The position numbers and the translations under genes are program-made. Shown here piece after piece: positions 22,434-34,274 of a stretch of DNA of 64,000 nucleotides. The notes below the pieces were generated by a model. The model saw only the letters and a program-made list of their open reading frames with translations, ran no database searches and was not told where the DNA came from. The stretch is from Closterium sp. Naga37s-1 (lineage: Eukaryota; Streptophyta; Zygnematophyceae; Desmidiales; Closteriaceae). Each line of letters opens with the position of its first letter. Position 1 is the first letter of the stretch. Location of the stretch: contig CANJKZ010000084.1 in assembly GCA_947471745.1 (NCBI GenBank), forward strand, positions 1,472,501 to 1,536,500. The letters run 5' to 3'.

Positions 22434-23690
22434 TAGAGTGAGTGCCAGGGACAGGAGGAAGACGCGGACGCGAAACTCGACCAGCGCGAACAGAACGGAC
22501 AGGCGACGTAGAATGAGACGCAGGCGACACAGGACGCGACTTAGGCTCACGACGCTCCGTAAGACCTCTAGTCGGACCAGAGTAAGGAGAAGGACCAGGC
22601 AGCGGAGAGGCCGGCTGTAACTGCGACTGAGACGGGACAGGCGGTGGACTCAGGGAAGGAGGAGGAGGACCACGAGAAGGTGGGGAGCCAAGAACCTGCT
22701 GAAGAAGCGGAACGTAGTACGGCCGCGGCCGCGCAGCGCCTCGAGAAACAGCAGAGACAGAACCGGTACCCTCAGCCTCAGGGTCTCCAGTCCTATCAGC
22801 ACCTCCAGCAGCTCCAGCACCAGCAGCACCTCCTGTAGCTCCAGCACCAGCACCACCTCCAGCAGCACCAGCACCTCCAGCAGCTCCAGCAGCTTCAGCA
22901 CCAGCACCACCTCCAGCAGTGCCAGCACCTCCAGTAGCTCCAGTAGCACCTCCAGCACCAGCAGCACCTCCAGCAGCTCCAGCACCAGCAGCACCTCCAG
23001 CAGCTCCAGCACCAGCACCACCTCCAGCAGCGCCAGCACCTCCAGCAGCACCCGCACCAGCAGCACCTCCAGCAGCAACCCGACAGCGCCGAGAGTACCA
23101 CTCACGAAGCCGCTGTGGAGAGAGGGGCTCCCGCCGCGACGGGACACCCAGAGCACCTCCAGACCAAACACGCGCAGGCTCAGAACCTCCAGACACAGTA
23201 CCCTCAGGCGCCACACCCCCAGGCTCAGCACGCCCAGTCTCAGCACCCCCAGACTCAGCACCCCCAGTCTCAGCACCCCCAGTCCCCGCACCCGCAGGGT
23301 CAGCACCCCGAGCAGCACCTGAGTCGACAGCTACCTCGACCGGCTCGGCAGGGTCTACCTGGGACACACCTGAGGGGGCAGGACCCTGGGGGGGGAGGGG
23401 GTCTACCGGAGGAGTACCTGGTGCAAGGAAGAGCGGCGGGGGAGGGGGAGAGGCAGTGCGGTAGGGAAAGAGACGGTAGTACGACACCGACTCGTCAAAC
23501 GTGACGTCCTGCGAGGACAGAACACGGCGCGAGCTGGGGTGGTAGAACTGCCACCCGGGTGCATCAGGAGGGAAGCCAAGGAAGACACAGGGAACGGCAC
23601 GGGAGGACAGCTTGTCCGCTGTAGTATCGCGGACAAAAGCTCGAGATCCCCAGACACGGAACGCAGGACGCATCGCCAACCTTCCCCGTC
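22434..23690 (-). pseudogene. Integrase end and IN-RT linker of element D
   Basis: The frame downstream of the shift near 23670: RVWGSRAFVRDTTADKLSSR, VFLGFPPDAPGWQFYHP, SQDVTFDESVSYYRLFPYRT (integrase C-terminal region), then PPPPPLFLAPGTPPVDPLPP and a low-complexity linker. The linker holds AETGGAESGG-type repeats, the motif SPQRLREWYSRRCRVAAGG, and a long GAAGGAGAAGG block, then RPYYVPLLQQVLG and TERREPKSRPVSP. It was joined to RT/RNase H before the solo LTR inserted. One base insertion relative to E (near 23665-23675) explains the frame change. Confidence 0.83.
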
Positions 23691-26305
23691 CACCGCAGAG
23701 TAGGTGTGGTCTCCGGCAAGGAGACACGAGGCTGAAGGTTGATCTGATGCGCAGCGTACTGAACCGCGAACGGCCACAGAAAGTGGGGAGTAGCCGCATG
23801 GATCATGGACGTACGAGCGACATCCATGACCATGCCAATGCGGCGCTCAGCAATCCCATTTTGCTGCGGGGAGGCCGGAAGCGTGAACGTCTGGCGGATG
23901 CCCTCCAAACGACAGAAGGCTCTCAGAAGGTCGGAGGAAAACTCCCCGCCTCTGTCTGAGTGCAGACGCAAAACAGGAAGGTCGGAGCCGAAACTCTCAC
24001 TAAGCTGGCGACGAGCACCGCGGATCCAGTCGATCAACACCTCAGTGACCTCACCCTTGCTGCGCAAGGGGAAGACTGTGGTGTAACGCGAGTAGTCGTC
24101 AACGACCAGCAGGAAGTAACGCTCGTGACCCTGTCCACGAACGCGGGCTGGGCCCCACACGTCCATGTGAAGAGTCTGCAGAGGGGCCTCAGTCGGAGGA
24201 AACGAGGAGGAGTGAGGAGCGGCGCGCTGCCGGCCCTCGACACAAGGAACACAGGTGGGGGCAGGCCCCGGAGGAAGGGGAGGGAGGGACCTGGGGAGTC
24301 CAGAGACAAGAGCACGGGAGGCCATACATCGAAGACGAGGCAGGGAGGGGTGACCAAGGCGGTGGTGCCAGAGGAGAGTCTCGTGCGCCAGAGGACGACA
24401 CGAGCAGGGGGCAGACGCAGGACTAGACCTGGACGCAGCAGCAAACACCTGACTGGACGCAGCTACCTGACCAGACGCAGGGACCGGAGGAGGCGCAGTA
24501 GTCAGTGTGTACAGACTCGACCCTGGCCGACGGGTGAACGTGGCCAGGTGGCGGCCCATCCGAGAGCAAGTGCAGTGGGTCACACGCTGACCTCCAGGGG
24601 TGAACTGGTCAACCCACGCGTCCTGGAGGTCAGCTCCACTCACCAAGTTCGTAGAGAACGAGGGGAGGTGGAGTCCCGACAGCAAGCCCGACGGGGCCGC
24701 AGGATACGGTAGAACCGTGGAGGAGTGTGCAAGGACTGGTCCCCCGGAGGGGTCAGCAAGGGAGACCGCAACAGGCCGACGGAGCGGCGTGAGCGTGGTG
24801 CTGTCTCTAAAGAAAGAGCGCGAAGCACCAGAGTCAAGTGTGAAGGTGTGAAAGGACTCAGTAGGTGCAGTACCAGAGGGAGGAGACGTACCAGCACCTG
24901 GAGCAGCAGACGCACTAGCACCTAAAGCAGCAGCCACAGTGCCCGGGTCGGGCGGGACACGCTGGTAACAGTCACCCTCAGTAATATCAGCAAGAGCATA
25001 CATGGCAGCAAGGATAGCATCAAAATCTAGATCAAAGATAGGCACATTCTGCAGAAGCAGATCATGCCAACGAGGAAGATCAACAGCGTCAGGAAACTGG
25101 GTACGCCAAGCGTCAGTCAAGCGGCCAAAGCAGCGCTGCGTGATGTGTGGGAGACCACACACCTCCCCACTACGAGTGCTTGTGCGAAGAACGTACGCGC
25201 AGGGACCTGCACCCCCAGACCTCCCACGTCCAGCGTACCACTCACGAAGCTGCTGAAGAGACGGGGTCTCACGGGTGCGCAGCTGCTGCGGACGCTGGCT
25301 GCCACCAAGGCCTCCACGCTGGGTGGCCGCACCGCGACCAGCACCACCTCCTCCGCTACCTCCACCACCGCCGCCGCCGCCGCCACCTCCTCCACCACCG
25401 CCGCCACGGCCGCCACTGCCGCCACCTACGCCCCCACTCCTGGAACCACCCCCACCACCACCTCCACCTCCTCCACCTCCTCCACCGCTGCCTCCACCGC
25501 CCCCACCACCACCCCTGCTTCCCTTGCCCTTGCCAGTGCGGCGTCGCCCACTAGGGGCAGACGCAGCGCCGACCTCCTCAGTGCCAACGAGGTCGACAGC
25601 AGCAGCAGAGGCAACAGAGGAGAGAAGGGGGACAGGGGAACACCCCTCAAAGAAGGGGGTGCGACGGTCACCGCGAGAAGCACCAACAGCTAAGATACTC
25701 TTCTCAGCTGCAGCAAGGTGCTCCTCTAGCAAGTCGACAGTCAGCTCGGTAGGGCAAAGGGAAAGAAAGTGGTCCCTGACTGAAGAAAGAGAGTCAGGGA
25801 GGCGGGTGACTAGGTAGTAAAGGGTGATGTACATGGGGGGGGGGTTCTTGGCACAGAACTCAGTGGGAAGGGCAGCGCGGTAGCGGGCGTCACTAGTGCG
25901 AAGGTGAGCAACTAGGTCAGCGACAGTGGCAAAGGCAGCAAGGTCAGGGAAAAGGTACGGTAGCATGAGGCGGCTGAGGGCAGCAGTGGCAGGGGAGGAG
26001 TAGCGTGCAACTACAGCGTCGTACAGAGCCCTAGCACTCTTGTACTGACTAAAGTGCGCGCGCTCAGTAGACGGCAGGTGGTTGCGCACAGCAAGACGAG
26101 CAGCAGCATCGCGCGTGAGCCACTGCGAGCGAACAGTACTGTCAGCATCAGCAGTAGGGGCAGTAGAGGCGCCAGAAGTGAGATCGAACAGTGAGAGACC
26201 ATCCTTGCTATCGCACTGTAGGAAAAGCTGCAGATCATCTAGCCAGACCTCAAAGTCAACTGCCCGACCTTCAGCATCAAAGGTAAGAACATTGAGACTA
26301 GCCAT
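23564..26305 (-). CDS. Gag-protease-integrase frame of element D
   Basis: 913 residues starting MASLNVLTFDAEGRAVDFEV. Gag core to about residue 230 (LDDLQLFLQCDSKDGLSLFD; RLMLPYLFPDLAAF; PPPMYITLYYLVTRLPDSL), poly-Gly block (about 260-335), SLQQLREWYAGRG, then a zinc finger C369-X13-C383-X3-H387-X4-C392. Protease motif D491-S-G-A in FTLDSGASRSFF. GAG-pre-integrase HETLLWHHRLGHPSLPRL, then integrase with D715 (LHMDVWGP), D784 (LHSDRGGEF) and the matching E in NGIAERRIGM. The last ~30 residues are read out of frame after the shift near 23670. Gag, protease and the catalytic core are intact, so the copy is young, but the downstream break means it cannot make the full polyprotein. Confidence 0.88.
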   Translation of the reverse strand: MASLNVLTFDAEGRAVDFEVWLDDLQLFLQCDSKDGLSLFDLTSGASTAPTADADSTVRSQWLTRDAAARLAVRNHLPSTERAHFSQYKSARALYDAVVARYSSPATAALSRLMLPYLFPDLAAFATVADLVAHLRTSDARYRAALPTEFCAKNPPPMYITLYYLVTRLPDSLSSVRDHFLSLCPTELTVDLLEEHLAAAEKSILAVGASRGDRRTPFFEGCSPVPLLSSVASAAAVDLVGTEEVGAASAPSGRRRTGKGKGSRGGGGGGGGSGGGGGGGGGGGGGGSRSGGVGGGSGGRGGGGGGGGGGGGGGGGSGGGGAGRGAATQRGGLGGSQRPQQLRTRETPSLQQLREWYAGRGRSGGAGPCAYVLRTSTRSGEVCGLPHITQRCFGRLTDAWRTQFPDAVDLPRWHDLLLQNVPIFDLDFDAILAAMYALADITEGDCYQRVPPDPGTVAAALGASASAAPGAGTSPPSGTAPTESFHTFTLDSGASRSFFRDSTTLTPLRRPVAVSLADPSGGPVLAHSSTVLPYPAAPSGLLSGLHLPSFSTNLVSGADLQDAWVDQFTPGGQRVTHCTCSRMGRHLATFTRRPGSSLYTLTTAPPPVPASGQVAASSQVFAAASRSSPASAPCSCRPLAHETLLWHHRLGHPSLPRLRCMASRALVSGLPRSLPPLPPGPAPTCVPCVEGRQRAAPHSSSFPPTEAPLQTLHMDVWGPARVRGQGHERYFLLVVDDYSRYTTVFPLRSKGEVTEVLIDWIRGARRQLSESFGSDLPVLRLHSDRGGEFSSDLLRAFCRLEGIRQTFTLPASPQQNGIAERRIGMVMDVARTSMIHAATPHFLWPFAVQYAAHQINLQPRVSLPETTPTLRWTGKVGDASCVPCLGISSFCPRYYSGQAVLPCRSLCLPWLPS

Positions 26306-26995
26306 GACAGGAGAAGCAGCAGGCTAGCAGTAGCAGCAGTGGAACTCGGCTAAGCAGGCTAGGTAGGGCGGCGCAGCTCGGCAGGGCGGTCTGGCTCGGC
26401 AGCGCGGCGCTCTTACCAGGGGAGAGGCTGGGGCAGGGCCGGGGTAGGGCCGGGGCAGTCCAGGAGCAGGGCCGGGGCAGTTCAGGAGCAGGGCCGGGGC
26501 AGGGCCGGGGCAGTTCAGGAGCAGGGCCGGGGCAGGGCCAGGGCAGAGCCGGGCCAGGGCCGGGGCAGTTCAGGGGCAGGGCCGGGGCAGGGCCGGGGCA
26601 GGGCCGGGGCAGAGCCGGGGCAGTTCAGGAGCAGGACCGGGGCAGGGCCGGGGCAGTTCAGGAGCAGGGCCGGGGCAGGGCCGGGGCAGTTCAGGAGCAG
26701 GGCCGGGGCAGGGCCAGGGCAGAGCTGGGCCAGGGCCGGGGCAGTTCAGGGGCAGGGCCGGGGCAGGGTCGGGGCAGAGCCAGGGCAGTTCAGGAGCAGG
26801 GCCGGGGCAGTGCAGAAGCAGGGCCGGGGTAGTTCAGGGGCAGGGCCGGGGCAGAGCCGGGGCAGGGCCTGGGCAGAGCCGGGCCAGGGCCGAGGCAGTT
26901 CAGGGGCAGGTCAGGAGCAGGGCCGGGGCAGTGCAGAAACAGGGCCGGGGCAGTGCAGGAGCAGGGCCGGGGCAGCGTCGGGGAAGAGCTGCGAC
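26306..26995 (-). repeat. Leader satellite 1 of element D
   Basis: Tandem GGGCCGGGGCAG and GGGGCAGTTCAGGAGCAG words from about 26410 to 26990, upstream of gag. Small ORFs over it simply read the repeat. Confidence 0.85.
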
Positions 26996-27783
26996 AGGGC
27001 CACAGCAGGGCCGGCCGGGCCTGAAGGGGCCTCTAACGGGGCATGACTGGGCCGAACGGGGCCTATAACGGGGCCTGACGAGGCCTATAACGGGGCCGAA
27101 CGGGGCCTATAATGGGGCCTGACGGGGCCTATAACGGGGCCGTACGGGGCCTATAACGGGGTCGTACGGGGTCGTACGGGGCCTATAACGGGGCCTGACG
27201 GGCCTTACGGGGCCTGAAACGGGGCCAAATGGGGATTGACGGGGCCGTACGGGGCCGATAACGGGGCCTTGCGGGGCCTATAACGGGGCCTGACGGGCCT
27301 TACGGGGCCTTAAACGGGGCCAAATGGGGCCTGACGGGGCCGTACTGGGCCTCTAACGGGGCCGTACGGGGCCTCTAACGGGGCCTGTCGGGGCCTAACG
27401 GGGCCTTAAACGGGGCCGAACGGGGCCTGACGGGGCCTTACGGGGCTAACGGGGCCTTACGGGGCCTTAATCCGCGCCCTAAACGGGGCCAAATGGGGCC
27501 TGACAGGGCCGTACGGGGCCTCTAACGGGGCCTGACGGGGCCATACGGGGCCTCTAACGGGGCCTGTCGGGGCCTAACGGGGCCTTAAACGGGGCCGAAC
27601 GGGGCCTGACGGGGCCTTACGGGGCATAACGGGGCCTTACGGGGCCTTAATCCGCGCCCTAAACGGGGCCTAAAGGGGCCTTAACGAGGCCTTAAGGGGC
27701 CTTACGGGGCGGGCGCAGCTCTAAGGGCGGGCGCAGGGGCCGTGACGGGCCTCGAAGGGAAGGTGCGAAGAGCGCGTTACTAC
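26996..27783 (-). repeat. Leader satellite 2 of element D
   Basis: A second, unrelated array built from ACGGGGCCTATAACGGGGCC and TGACGGGGCCTTACGGGGCC words. A long segment is itself duplicated: TCTAACGGGGCC through TTAATCCGCGCCCTAAACGG occurs at about 27350-27485 and again at 27525-27665. No LTR or primer-binding site is found beyond it. Confidence 0.85.
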
Positions 27784-27915
27784 GACCCTGATTTTCAATT
27801 CTCGACCCTGAACATTCAGAGTTCACTACTTCTCAACCATGAGCAATCAGGGTGCTGTTTTTCTGGAAAATGTGCCTTCAGGGTAATTTTTTTTTTTTAA
27901 GGTTGAAATCAGGGT
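27784..27915. repeat. Small terminal-inverted-repeat element
   Basis: Left end ACCCTGATTTTCAA (27785-27798) and right end TTGAAATCAGGGT (27903-27915) are inverted repeats with one base missing on the right. Internal CGACCCTGAA and AATCAGGGTG add further pairing. AT-rich unlike its neighbours. No clear target duplication. Confidence 0.45.
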
Positions 27916-28139
27916 ACCTGAATTTGAAAAGTCAGCCCTGACTGAGCCCCTTGTGGATTGGGAGGTCTTCGGGCGTAGCTAGAGCCGTCGATGCTCATTG
28001 GCTGATGGCTCTCCAGTGCGGCGATACGTGTTATGAGCTGCTCGAGAAGTAATGTATCCACGGTTGTCGTCCCAGAGATGACATTGGTGGAGGGAAGTTC
28101 TGGATTGTCTCCAGCCTCGCCGCAGTTAGCGCCTGGCAT
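27909..28139 (-). pseudogene. Gag N-terminal fragment of lineage 2 element F
   Basis: MPGANCGEAGDNPELPSTNV, then LITRIAALESHQPMSIDGSSYARR. The MSIDGSSYARR motif is the lineage 2 gag marker also seen in B, G and H. The frame is cut by the inverted-repeat element at about 27916; the last seven residues are read from that sequence. The rest of the element is absent from the window. A primer-binding site and LTR start lie just upstream in the right order, so this is a 5'-end fragment of a minus-strand copy. Confidence 0.8.
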
Positions 28140-28220
28140 GATGCTTGGCCTTGATGTAAGGATAAGTTATAATAAAGTTTGTCTTGAATGAAGACTTAGC
28201 AGTTCCTATAATCCAATCTA

Positions 28221-28403
28221 GCTCTCATACCATGTTAGAGTAAGGATCTTGGATAGGATAGAATTGCCTTGGTAGCGGAAGTCTTTGTGGTAGGAACCTT
28301 GTGCATAGTGGATGTAAATGACAAGATTGATTAAAACATAAAATTACACACAATAAATAGATCTAAATAGCCATATACTCTGAGGGGTACATTCCCTTAT
28401 TCT
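28221..28403 (-). repeat. Primer-binding site and partial 5' LTR of element F
   Basis: TGGTATGAGAGC on the minus strand at 28221-28232 abuts an LTR starting at 28233 (TGTTAGAGTAAGG on the + strand). The LTR runs to 28403, where the 5' LTR of G begins, and its far end was not identified. Its gene-free AT-rich sequence has weak resemblance to the LTR of B. Confidence 0.6.
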
Positions 28404-28763
28404 TGTTGAGATAATGTCGAGACTTATGCACTTCAAGTAATTCGTATAGTTAGTACAGTAAAAGTACCGATAGACTGACGTCAGCAAAGCGCTACGCGAC
28501 TTAGGATGACGTCATCAGTAACTGTAGGTATCGCGAATAGTCACGTACTTTTTCAGAACAGGAATAGCGCGAATAAATACAGCACAGTAGGCGAACAGGT
28601 ACTTTAGTCTAGTTATATATTCTGTATGCTTGTCATTTTATAATATACTTGATTTCAGAGACCTTTGATCCTGTTACAAGTCACTCATATAAAAGACTTC
28701 CACTGCTACAGGAAGCTACTATCCTAAGACTACGATCCTATTCAAACAGTTCAGATTCTAACA
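28404..28763 (+). repeat. 5' LTR of element G (360 bp)
   Basis: TGTTGAGATAATG...GATTCTAACA. A TATA-like ATATAAAAGACTTCC lies at about 28687 and could be the core promoter with transcription starting downstream of it. Confidence 0.93.
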
Positions 28764-28778
28764 TGGTATGAGAGCAAC
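28764..28778 (+). promoter_or_regulatory. Primer-binding site of element G
   Basis: TGGTATGAGAGCAAC starts at the first base after the LTR. Same 12-mer as in B, F and H. Confidence 0.8.
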
Positions 28779-28817
28779 TTAGGATTAAAACAGCTTCCAT
28801 CTGCCTATTCTACAACT

Positions 28818-31800
28818 ATGTCTGGATCTCCAAGGTCCAACAATGGCTCTTCTGTTACGAGCCCATCACGCCCAACTGCGTCTCCAGCTGCTGATAATTC
28901 ACATCTGCAGCAACAACAACAACAATATCAGCAACAACCGATGTACGGCATGCCATTGAGCAGTCAGCCCGTACACACAACTACAGCAGCGGCATCATCG
29001 ACAGCAGCCGCCGCGACAGCAGCATCAGCAGCCTCAACAGCTGCAGCTGCAGTCCCTGGTTCTTCAAGTCAACCGGGACAACAGTCTAACTTCGTTCCGA
29101 CTGGACCTTACCAATATCAAGGTGCTTACCAACCAGCAAATCTTCAACAACGTGTTAATGCTGCCGTCTTGTCGCTTAACCAGATGTTTCCAACTCTGAT
29201 GAGCATTGATGGCTCCAGTTATCAGCGTGGTCAGATGCCACAAGGAAGTGATGGGTCGAACAACTCTTTCTCCTTTGGTCCTGCTGGACAAGGACAACAA
29301 ACACAACAAGGGTCACAAGCGCCATCACTCTATCAGCTACAATCAGCTGACGGTACCGGAAGTTATATTCCTGCTTCTGCAAATCCTACAAAAATCAAAA
29401 CGACAATGCCTTTTAACGGTCAAGATTTTTATACCTGGAGCTTTGAGTTTGAGCTTCTTGTTCAGACCGCGGGGTTCTGGCAGCTGTATGACGGCACAGC
29501 ACCATTTCCATCACACGGGTCACCACTTCAACAAGCCACTTTTCGATCGGCGTCGCTGACTGCATACACAGTTCTCGTTCGTAATCTGACTCCGACTGAA
29601 CAGCTCGTAATTCGTTCTTTTCGTAACAGTGTCGCTCCCGCTGAAGCAGCTTGGTTATACCTGCAAGGGGTTCACATGGCAAAAGATACTGTCAACCAGA
29701 GTAAAATTTTGACGCAGCTGTCAAATATACAGATGATAAACGGCGAGAAGGTGACGCAGTATATTAACCGCGCTCGAAATCTGCGCGATCAACTTCAGAA
29801 GTGTGGAGGGTACTTCCCCGACGCTATGTTCCACACGGTGCTACTTGCGGGTCTTGGACCAGAATGGCGACAGTGTCGCTCTATACTTCGGATGCAAGCA
29901 CAGTTGTCCGAGGGGGCACTCTGTGCCGCTCTCATCGCCGAGCAGCAGGATATGGATCTGCACAACGCTCGAGGAGGGAAAAAGATGGTAAACAATACAG
30001 TCAGTTTTTATTATAATCCACGTCACAAGCCCGTTTGTTCTTTTTGTCGAAAACCAGGACACACTATTGATACCTGCTGGTCGAAAGACAAACCATCTTG
30101 GAAGCGGTCTGCTTCGAAACATAATAAAGATTCTTCAAGTGAAGCAGAGAAGCCGGAAGCAGAGAAGCCGGACGCTGAGAAGCAGAATACTGCGAACCTG
30201 AACTCTGCGAAGCCGACTACTGCACCTGCCAAGACACAAACAAAAGCAGTTATTAATTGCATGACATCAGTGTCAACGGTTTATGATCCTGATGCTGAAG
30301 AGCGGATTCACAACCGGTTCAACAACGAACTCAACACACCGATTCCACCTGAGGTGTATGCAAATCTTGCACATACCATTGCAGGTCCCAATACTTGGTA
30401 CCTCGACAGTTGCTGCGGTCAGCACATGTGTTCGTCAGAGACGCGTTTCATCGTGAATCAACGCCGTCTGGAGAATCCCGTTGTCGTCACGGTCGCCAAT
30501 AACCAACGACTTACAGCTCACTGGATGGGAAGTATTGTTCTGGACTCAGTTGAAGAAGACTTCAGTCTTCACCTGAACGAAGTTCTTCTGGTCCCTCGGC
30601 TTGGCTTCAACCTCATGTCATCTGCACAGCTCATGAAGAACGGGATTATACTTCTCGGTGAACCTGGAAAATTCACTCTGAAATACGGTGAAAAGAAACT
30701 TGGCACGGCAGTTGAGCAAAACGGTGTTTCCGTTTTGAACTTCATACCTGAGCGTACTACTGCTGACTCTGATAACATTCTCTCGCTTGGTCCTTGGGAG
30801 CATCGTGATGATATTGATTACACCGACGATACAGTTCCACGTGAGGGAGTTGTCCCGACGTCTTCAACCACGGCTACCGCCGTCATGTTGACCTTTGACG
30901 ATCAAGGCTTGAATGATGTTGAGAACTCTCGGGAGTACATGGCCGCAGTTGAAGGTTGGGGTGATCCGACGAACATGCCGACTGATGACGGCATCTGGGG
31001 GGCTGACGAACCTGATGAAACAACTTGGGGCGAGACACCTGCTGAACGCGATGCTCGTCTTCTCGCTGAAGCTGAACAACGCGTCGCTGAAATGGAGATT
31101 CTTGACTCGGGTCGTCTCGTTGGAGTTGAACCTGTACCTGCAGCATCCGATCAAGAAAGCGGCGAGTTAGTACTTGCTCCAGGCGAGTACGTGGATGTTG
31201 AGGTTCGTGTTCCACCACCAAATCTTACTCGTTACGTCGCACCTGCTTTCGATCAGATCCGCTCCGATGGTCATCAGCTTCTGTTGTCGTTCTTCGCTAA
31301 CGCCGAGTACTATCTGCGCGCACAAGGTCACAAAGCCACGGGAGAAACATGGCATAAACGACTTGGTCATCCGTCGCAGTTTACGCTAAACAACACGATC
31401 AAGGCTGCAGTGCTTGACAAAAATTCGTTACTCTTACCGAGCGGTCTCGAACTGAAGCCGGTGAATCGCCCGGCACCCTGCACCATCTGCCCTGCGGCAA
31501 ACCTACCGCACGAGCCGTTCCCGACTCATTTCCCTGGAGCTGACGATTATCAACTGATGGATAAGGTTTACAGCGATATACTTAACTTACCTGAGGATGG
31601 TTTCAACGGCGAACGCTACGTTATCACATTTACAGACGCTTCTACTCGTTATGTTTGGACTGGAAACATGACTAACCGTTTTCTTGCGTTTACAGCTTTT
31701 CGCACCTGGCTTCCTCTCGCCGAACGAGAGTCTGATACTAAGCTCAAGGCGTTTCAGTGTGACGGCGCCGGCGAGTATCGCAGTACTGAGTTCACGGCCT

Positions 31801-34244
31801 ATCTGCAAGAACGCGGGATAAGACGACTTTTTTCGTTGCCTCACGCTCATCAGCAGAGTGGCGTAGCAGAGAGGCTCAACAGGACTCTGCAAGAGAAGAT
31901 GCGAGCCCTTCTTGCCCAGGCTCAACTCGGCCCACTCTACTGGCCTTTCGCCATGGACCATGCAACGCTGTTGCACAATCTTCTTTCGTCCTCGGCCCTG
32001 CCCAACAACGCATCACCCCACTTGCTGTGGACAGGCAAGTTGGGTACCACTAAATTACTTCGTGTTTTCGGGTGTGTTGTTCAGTACCGTCCTCCTACCG
32101 CTCCGCTCGGGAAGTTCAATCAGCGTGCTAAGTGGGGACTATATCTCGGCATTGAAAAACAATATTTTGCCTGGCGTATCATGGATTACCGCAGCCGTCT
32201 TCTTGTTCCTGCTCGCGACTGTATTTTCTACGAGAATCTGACGCTGCCCGTCTTCGAACAGCATCTTGCCATGCAGCAAAACCCTGCCACGCATTTCCAC
32301 TGTGTTCGTTCGTTTGCTAACGCCGATGTCAAAATTGCTGCCAGCGAAGAACCTGACTCTGACGGTGCACGTGAAGCTGCTCCCGACCCACCTGTCCCCG
32401 TCACGTCATCTGGAATTCCGGAGTTTATTCCTCTTGCTGACGCGGCACCTGAGGATGTCCGCGAAGTTCATCATACTTACCTCGTGGATGAACAACGCCA
32501 ACCAATGCCGGTGGTTTCCGATAGTAGCATCCGTGTCAACCCTGACAAAATTGGGGGGGCAAGTGGAGACCAGAATGATTCTGTCAATTTCGCAGGTCGT
32601 CCCGATGATAATCCACATTATCAGACCGGACTGCAAATTATGGGACTCGCAGCAGCGGTACAGCACAGTTCTACAGTAAATTTGGAGCCGAAAACTGCCC
32701 GACAAGCTCTCTCAGGGCCTCATCGCGAAAAATGGCGTGAAGCGATGGATCGCGAACTGGCTGCCCTGGAGAAAAGGGGAACTTGGGATCTTATACCCAT
32801 TGAAAAAACGGTAAACAAAAATGTTCTTACCGGTAAGTGGGTCTTCAGGGTGAAGACTAAAGCGGATGGTACTTACGAGAAACACAAGGCACGATGGGTG
32901 GTTCGTGGTTTTGATCAGACTCATGGGATCGACTACACACTTACCTTCGCTCCGGTCAGTCGACATACGAGTGTTCGACTTGTTCTTTGCGAAGCAGCCG
33001 CGAAGAATTTTCCACTTCGACAAATTGATGTTTCCAACGCCTTTCTGTACGCTGACGTCGATGCCGAAATCTACGTCGAATATCCGCACACATATCCGAC
33101 AAATCCGCCAAGTGTCTGCAAGCTCAAGAAATCACTGTATGGCATCAAACAAGCACCGCGACTGTGGCAGCAGCATTTGAACAGGTAGCTGACGGAGGTT
33201 GGGTTTCGACAACTGCCGCACGATCCCGGGATGTACCGGCTAGACGACAAGGGGAGCTATGCGTTGTTAGTGGCTTACGTGGACGACATCCTCTACGTCA
33301 GCTCGTCTACTTCGCTGGGAGATCGTATCGAAGCCGATCTGAAGAAGTCACTTGACTTAACCATTTCCACCAAAGTAACTCAATTTCTGGGGTTAAACGT
33401 TTCGCGAACTTCTTCCGCTATTCATCTCATGGCTTCGAAGTATGCGGAGTCACTCGCTAAGCGTTTCAACATTTCCACGGATTTCGTTGCTACACCTTAT
33501 CGGTCTACACTCACTGGGCACGTTCCCAATCTGAAAAAATTGTCAGCAGCTGGTCTTCAACTGTATCAGCAGCAGCTGGGATGTCTTCTTTTCGCAGCAG
33601 TCACTTGTCGCCCTGATCTTGCCTACGTCGCAAGTCACCTTGCGCAGTTTTTACGCTGCCCGAAAGAAGAACACTCTCTCGACTTACAGCGTGCGCTACG
33701 CTACTTCGTCTCTACACCAACACTCGGATTGATTTTCAGTGCTGGGAAGCTGACCGACAAAATGTACCTCAGCGGGTACGTTGACGCAGACCACGCTGGC
33801 GACACGTCAGATCGACGGTCACGCACGGGTTATATTTTCCGTCTCGAGCCGATTGGTCCAATTTCCTGGAATTCCTCGAAACAGGAACTGGTGTCACTTT
33901 CATCGGCTGAAGCAGAATTCATCGCCGCTTGTGCTGCAACTCGCGAAGTTCTGTACCTGCAGGATTTACTTGACGAAGCAAAATTCGTCACGCCGAATCA
34001 GTTCACGTTGCAGTGCGACAACCAGAGTGCAATTACCATCGCCAACAAGCCTGGTTTCGTCAATCGCACGAAGGATATTTCGCTGCGTTACTTCTTCGTA
34101 AAAGACGCGATCGACAAGGGGAGAATGCGCCTTATCTACTGCCCCACCAGCGACATGGCCGCTGATTCGCTTACTAAGAAGCTGACACGTCAGAAATTTC
34201 ATCACTGCAACCAGCTCAGTGGCATTTCCGAGTCAACAGGGTGA
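28818..34244 (+). CDS. Gag-pol polyprotein of element G, one in-frame stop
   Basis: 1808 codons in one frame with a single TAG at codon 1457 (33186-33188) inside RT, just after IKQAPRLWQQHLNR. Domains: Gln/Ala-rich N-terminus with MSIDGSSYQR; gag core (NGQDFYTWSFEFELLVQ); CCHC knuckle C407-X2-C-X4-H-X4-C420; protease motif D530-S-C-C-G-Q-H-M (Cys where Gly is usual); GAG-pre-integrase WHKRLGHPS (845) with C888-X2-C891; integrase D920, D982, E1018 (35 residues between the last two); RT from about 1300 with GKWVFRVKTKADGTYEKHKA and YVDD at 1487-1490; RNase H (YVDADHAGD; SSAEAEFIAACAATREVLYL; CDNQSAITIANKPGF). Apart from the stop nothing is broken. Gag is in the same frame as pol, as usual for Ty1/copia of plants. 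Confidence 0.95.
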
Positions 34245-34260
34245 CTACACCGAACTCCTA

Positions 34261-34274
34261 GAAGTGAAGGGGAG
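34261..34274 (+). promoter_or_regulatory. Polypurine tract of element G
   Basis: GAAGTGAAGGGGAG ends exactly at the 3' LTR start. Confidence 0.8.

Larger units (their letters stand above)
19944..27783 (-). mobile_element. Element D: lineage 1 copia, recent, 5' LTR missing
   Basis: 3' LTR at 19944-20077, conserved 3' block, intact RT/RNase H frame, a solo LTR insertion at 22298-22428, linker, integrase-protease-gag frame (start 26305) and a repetitive leader to about 27760. No 5' LTR or primer-binding site follows the leader; the right end is approximate and borders an inverted-repeat element. Gag-to-integrase has a single frameshift near 23670. Confidence 0.88.

Noticed and set aside
28204-28763. 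Possible target duplication around G
   Set aside because: Flanks ATTCT and ACTAT do not match; either mutated or lost by recombination, so no TSD is claimed.
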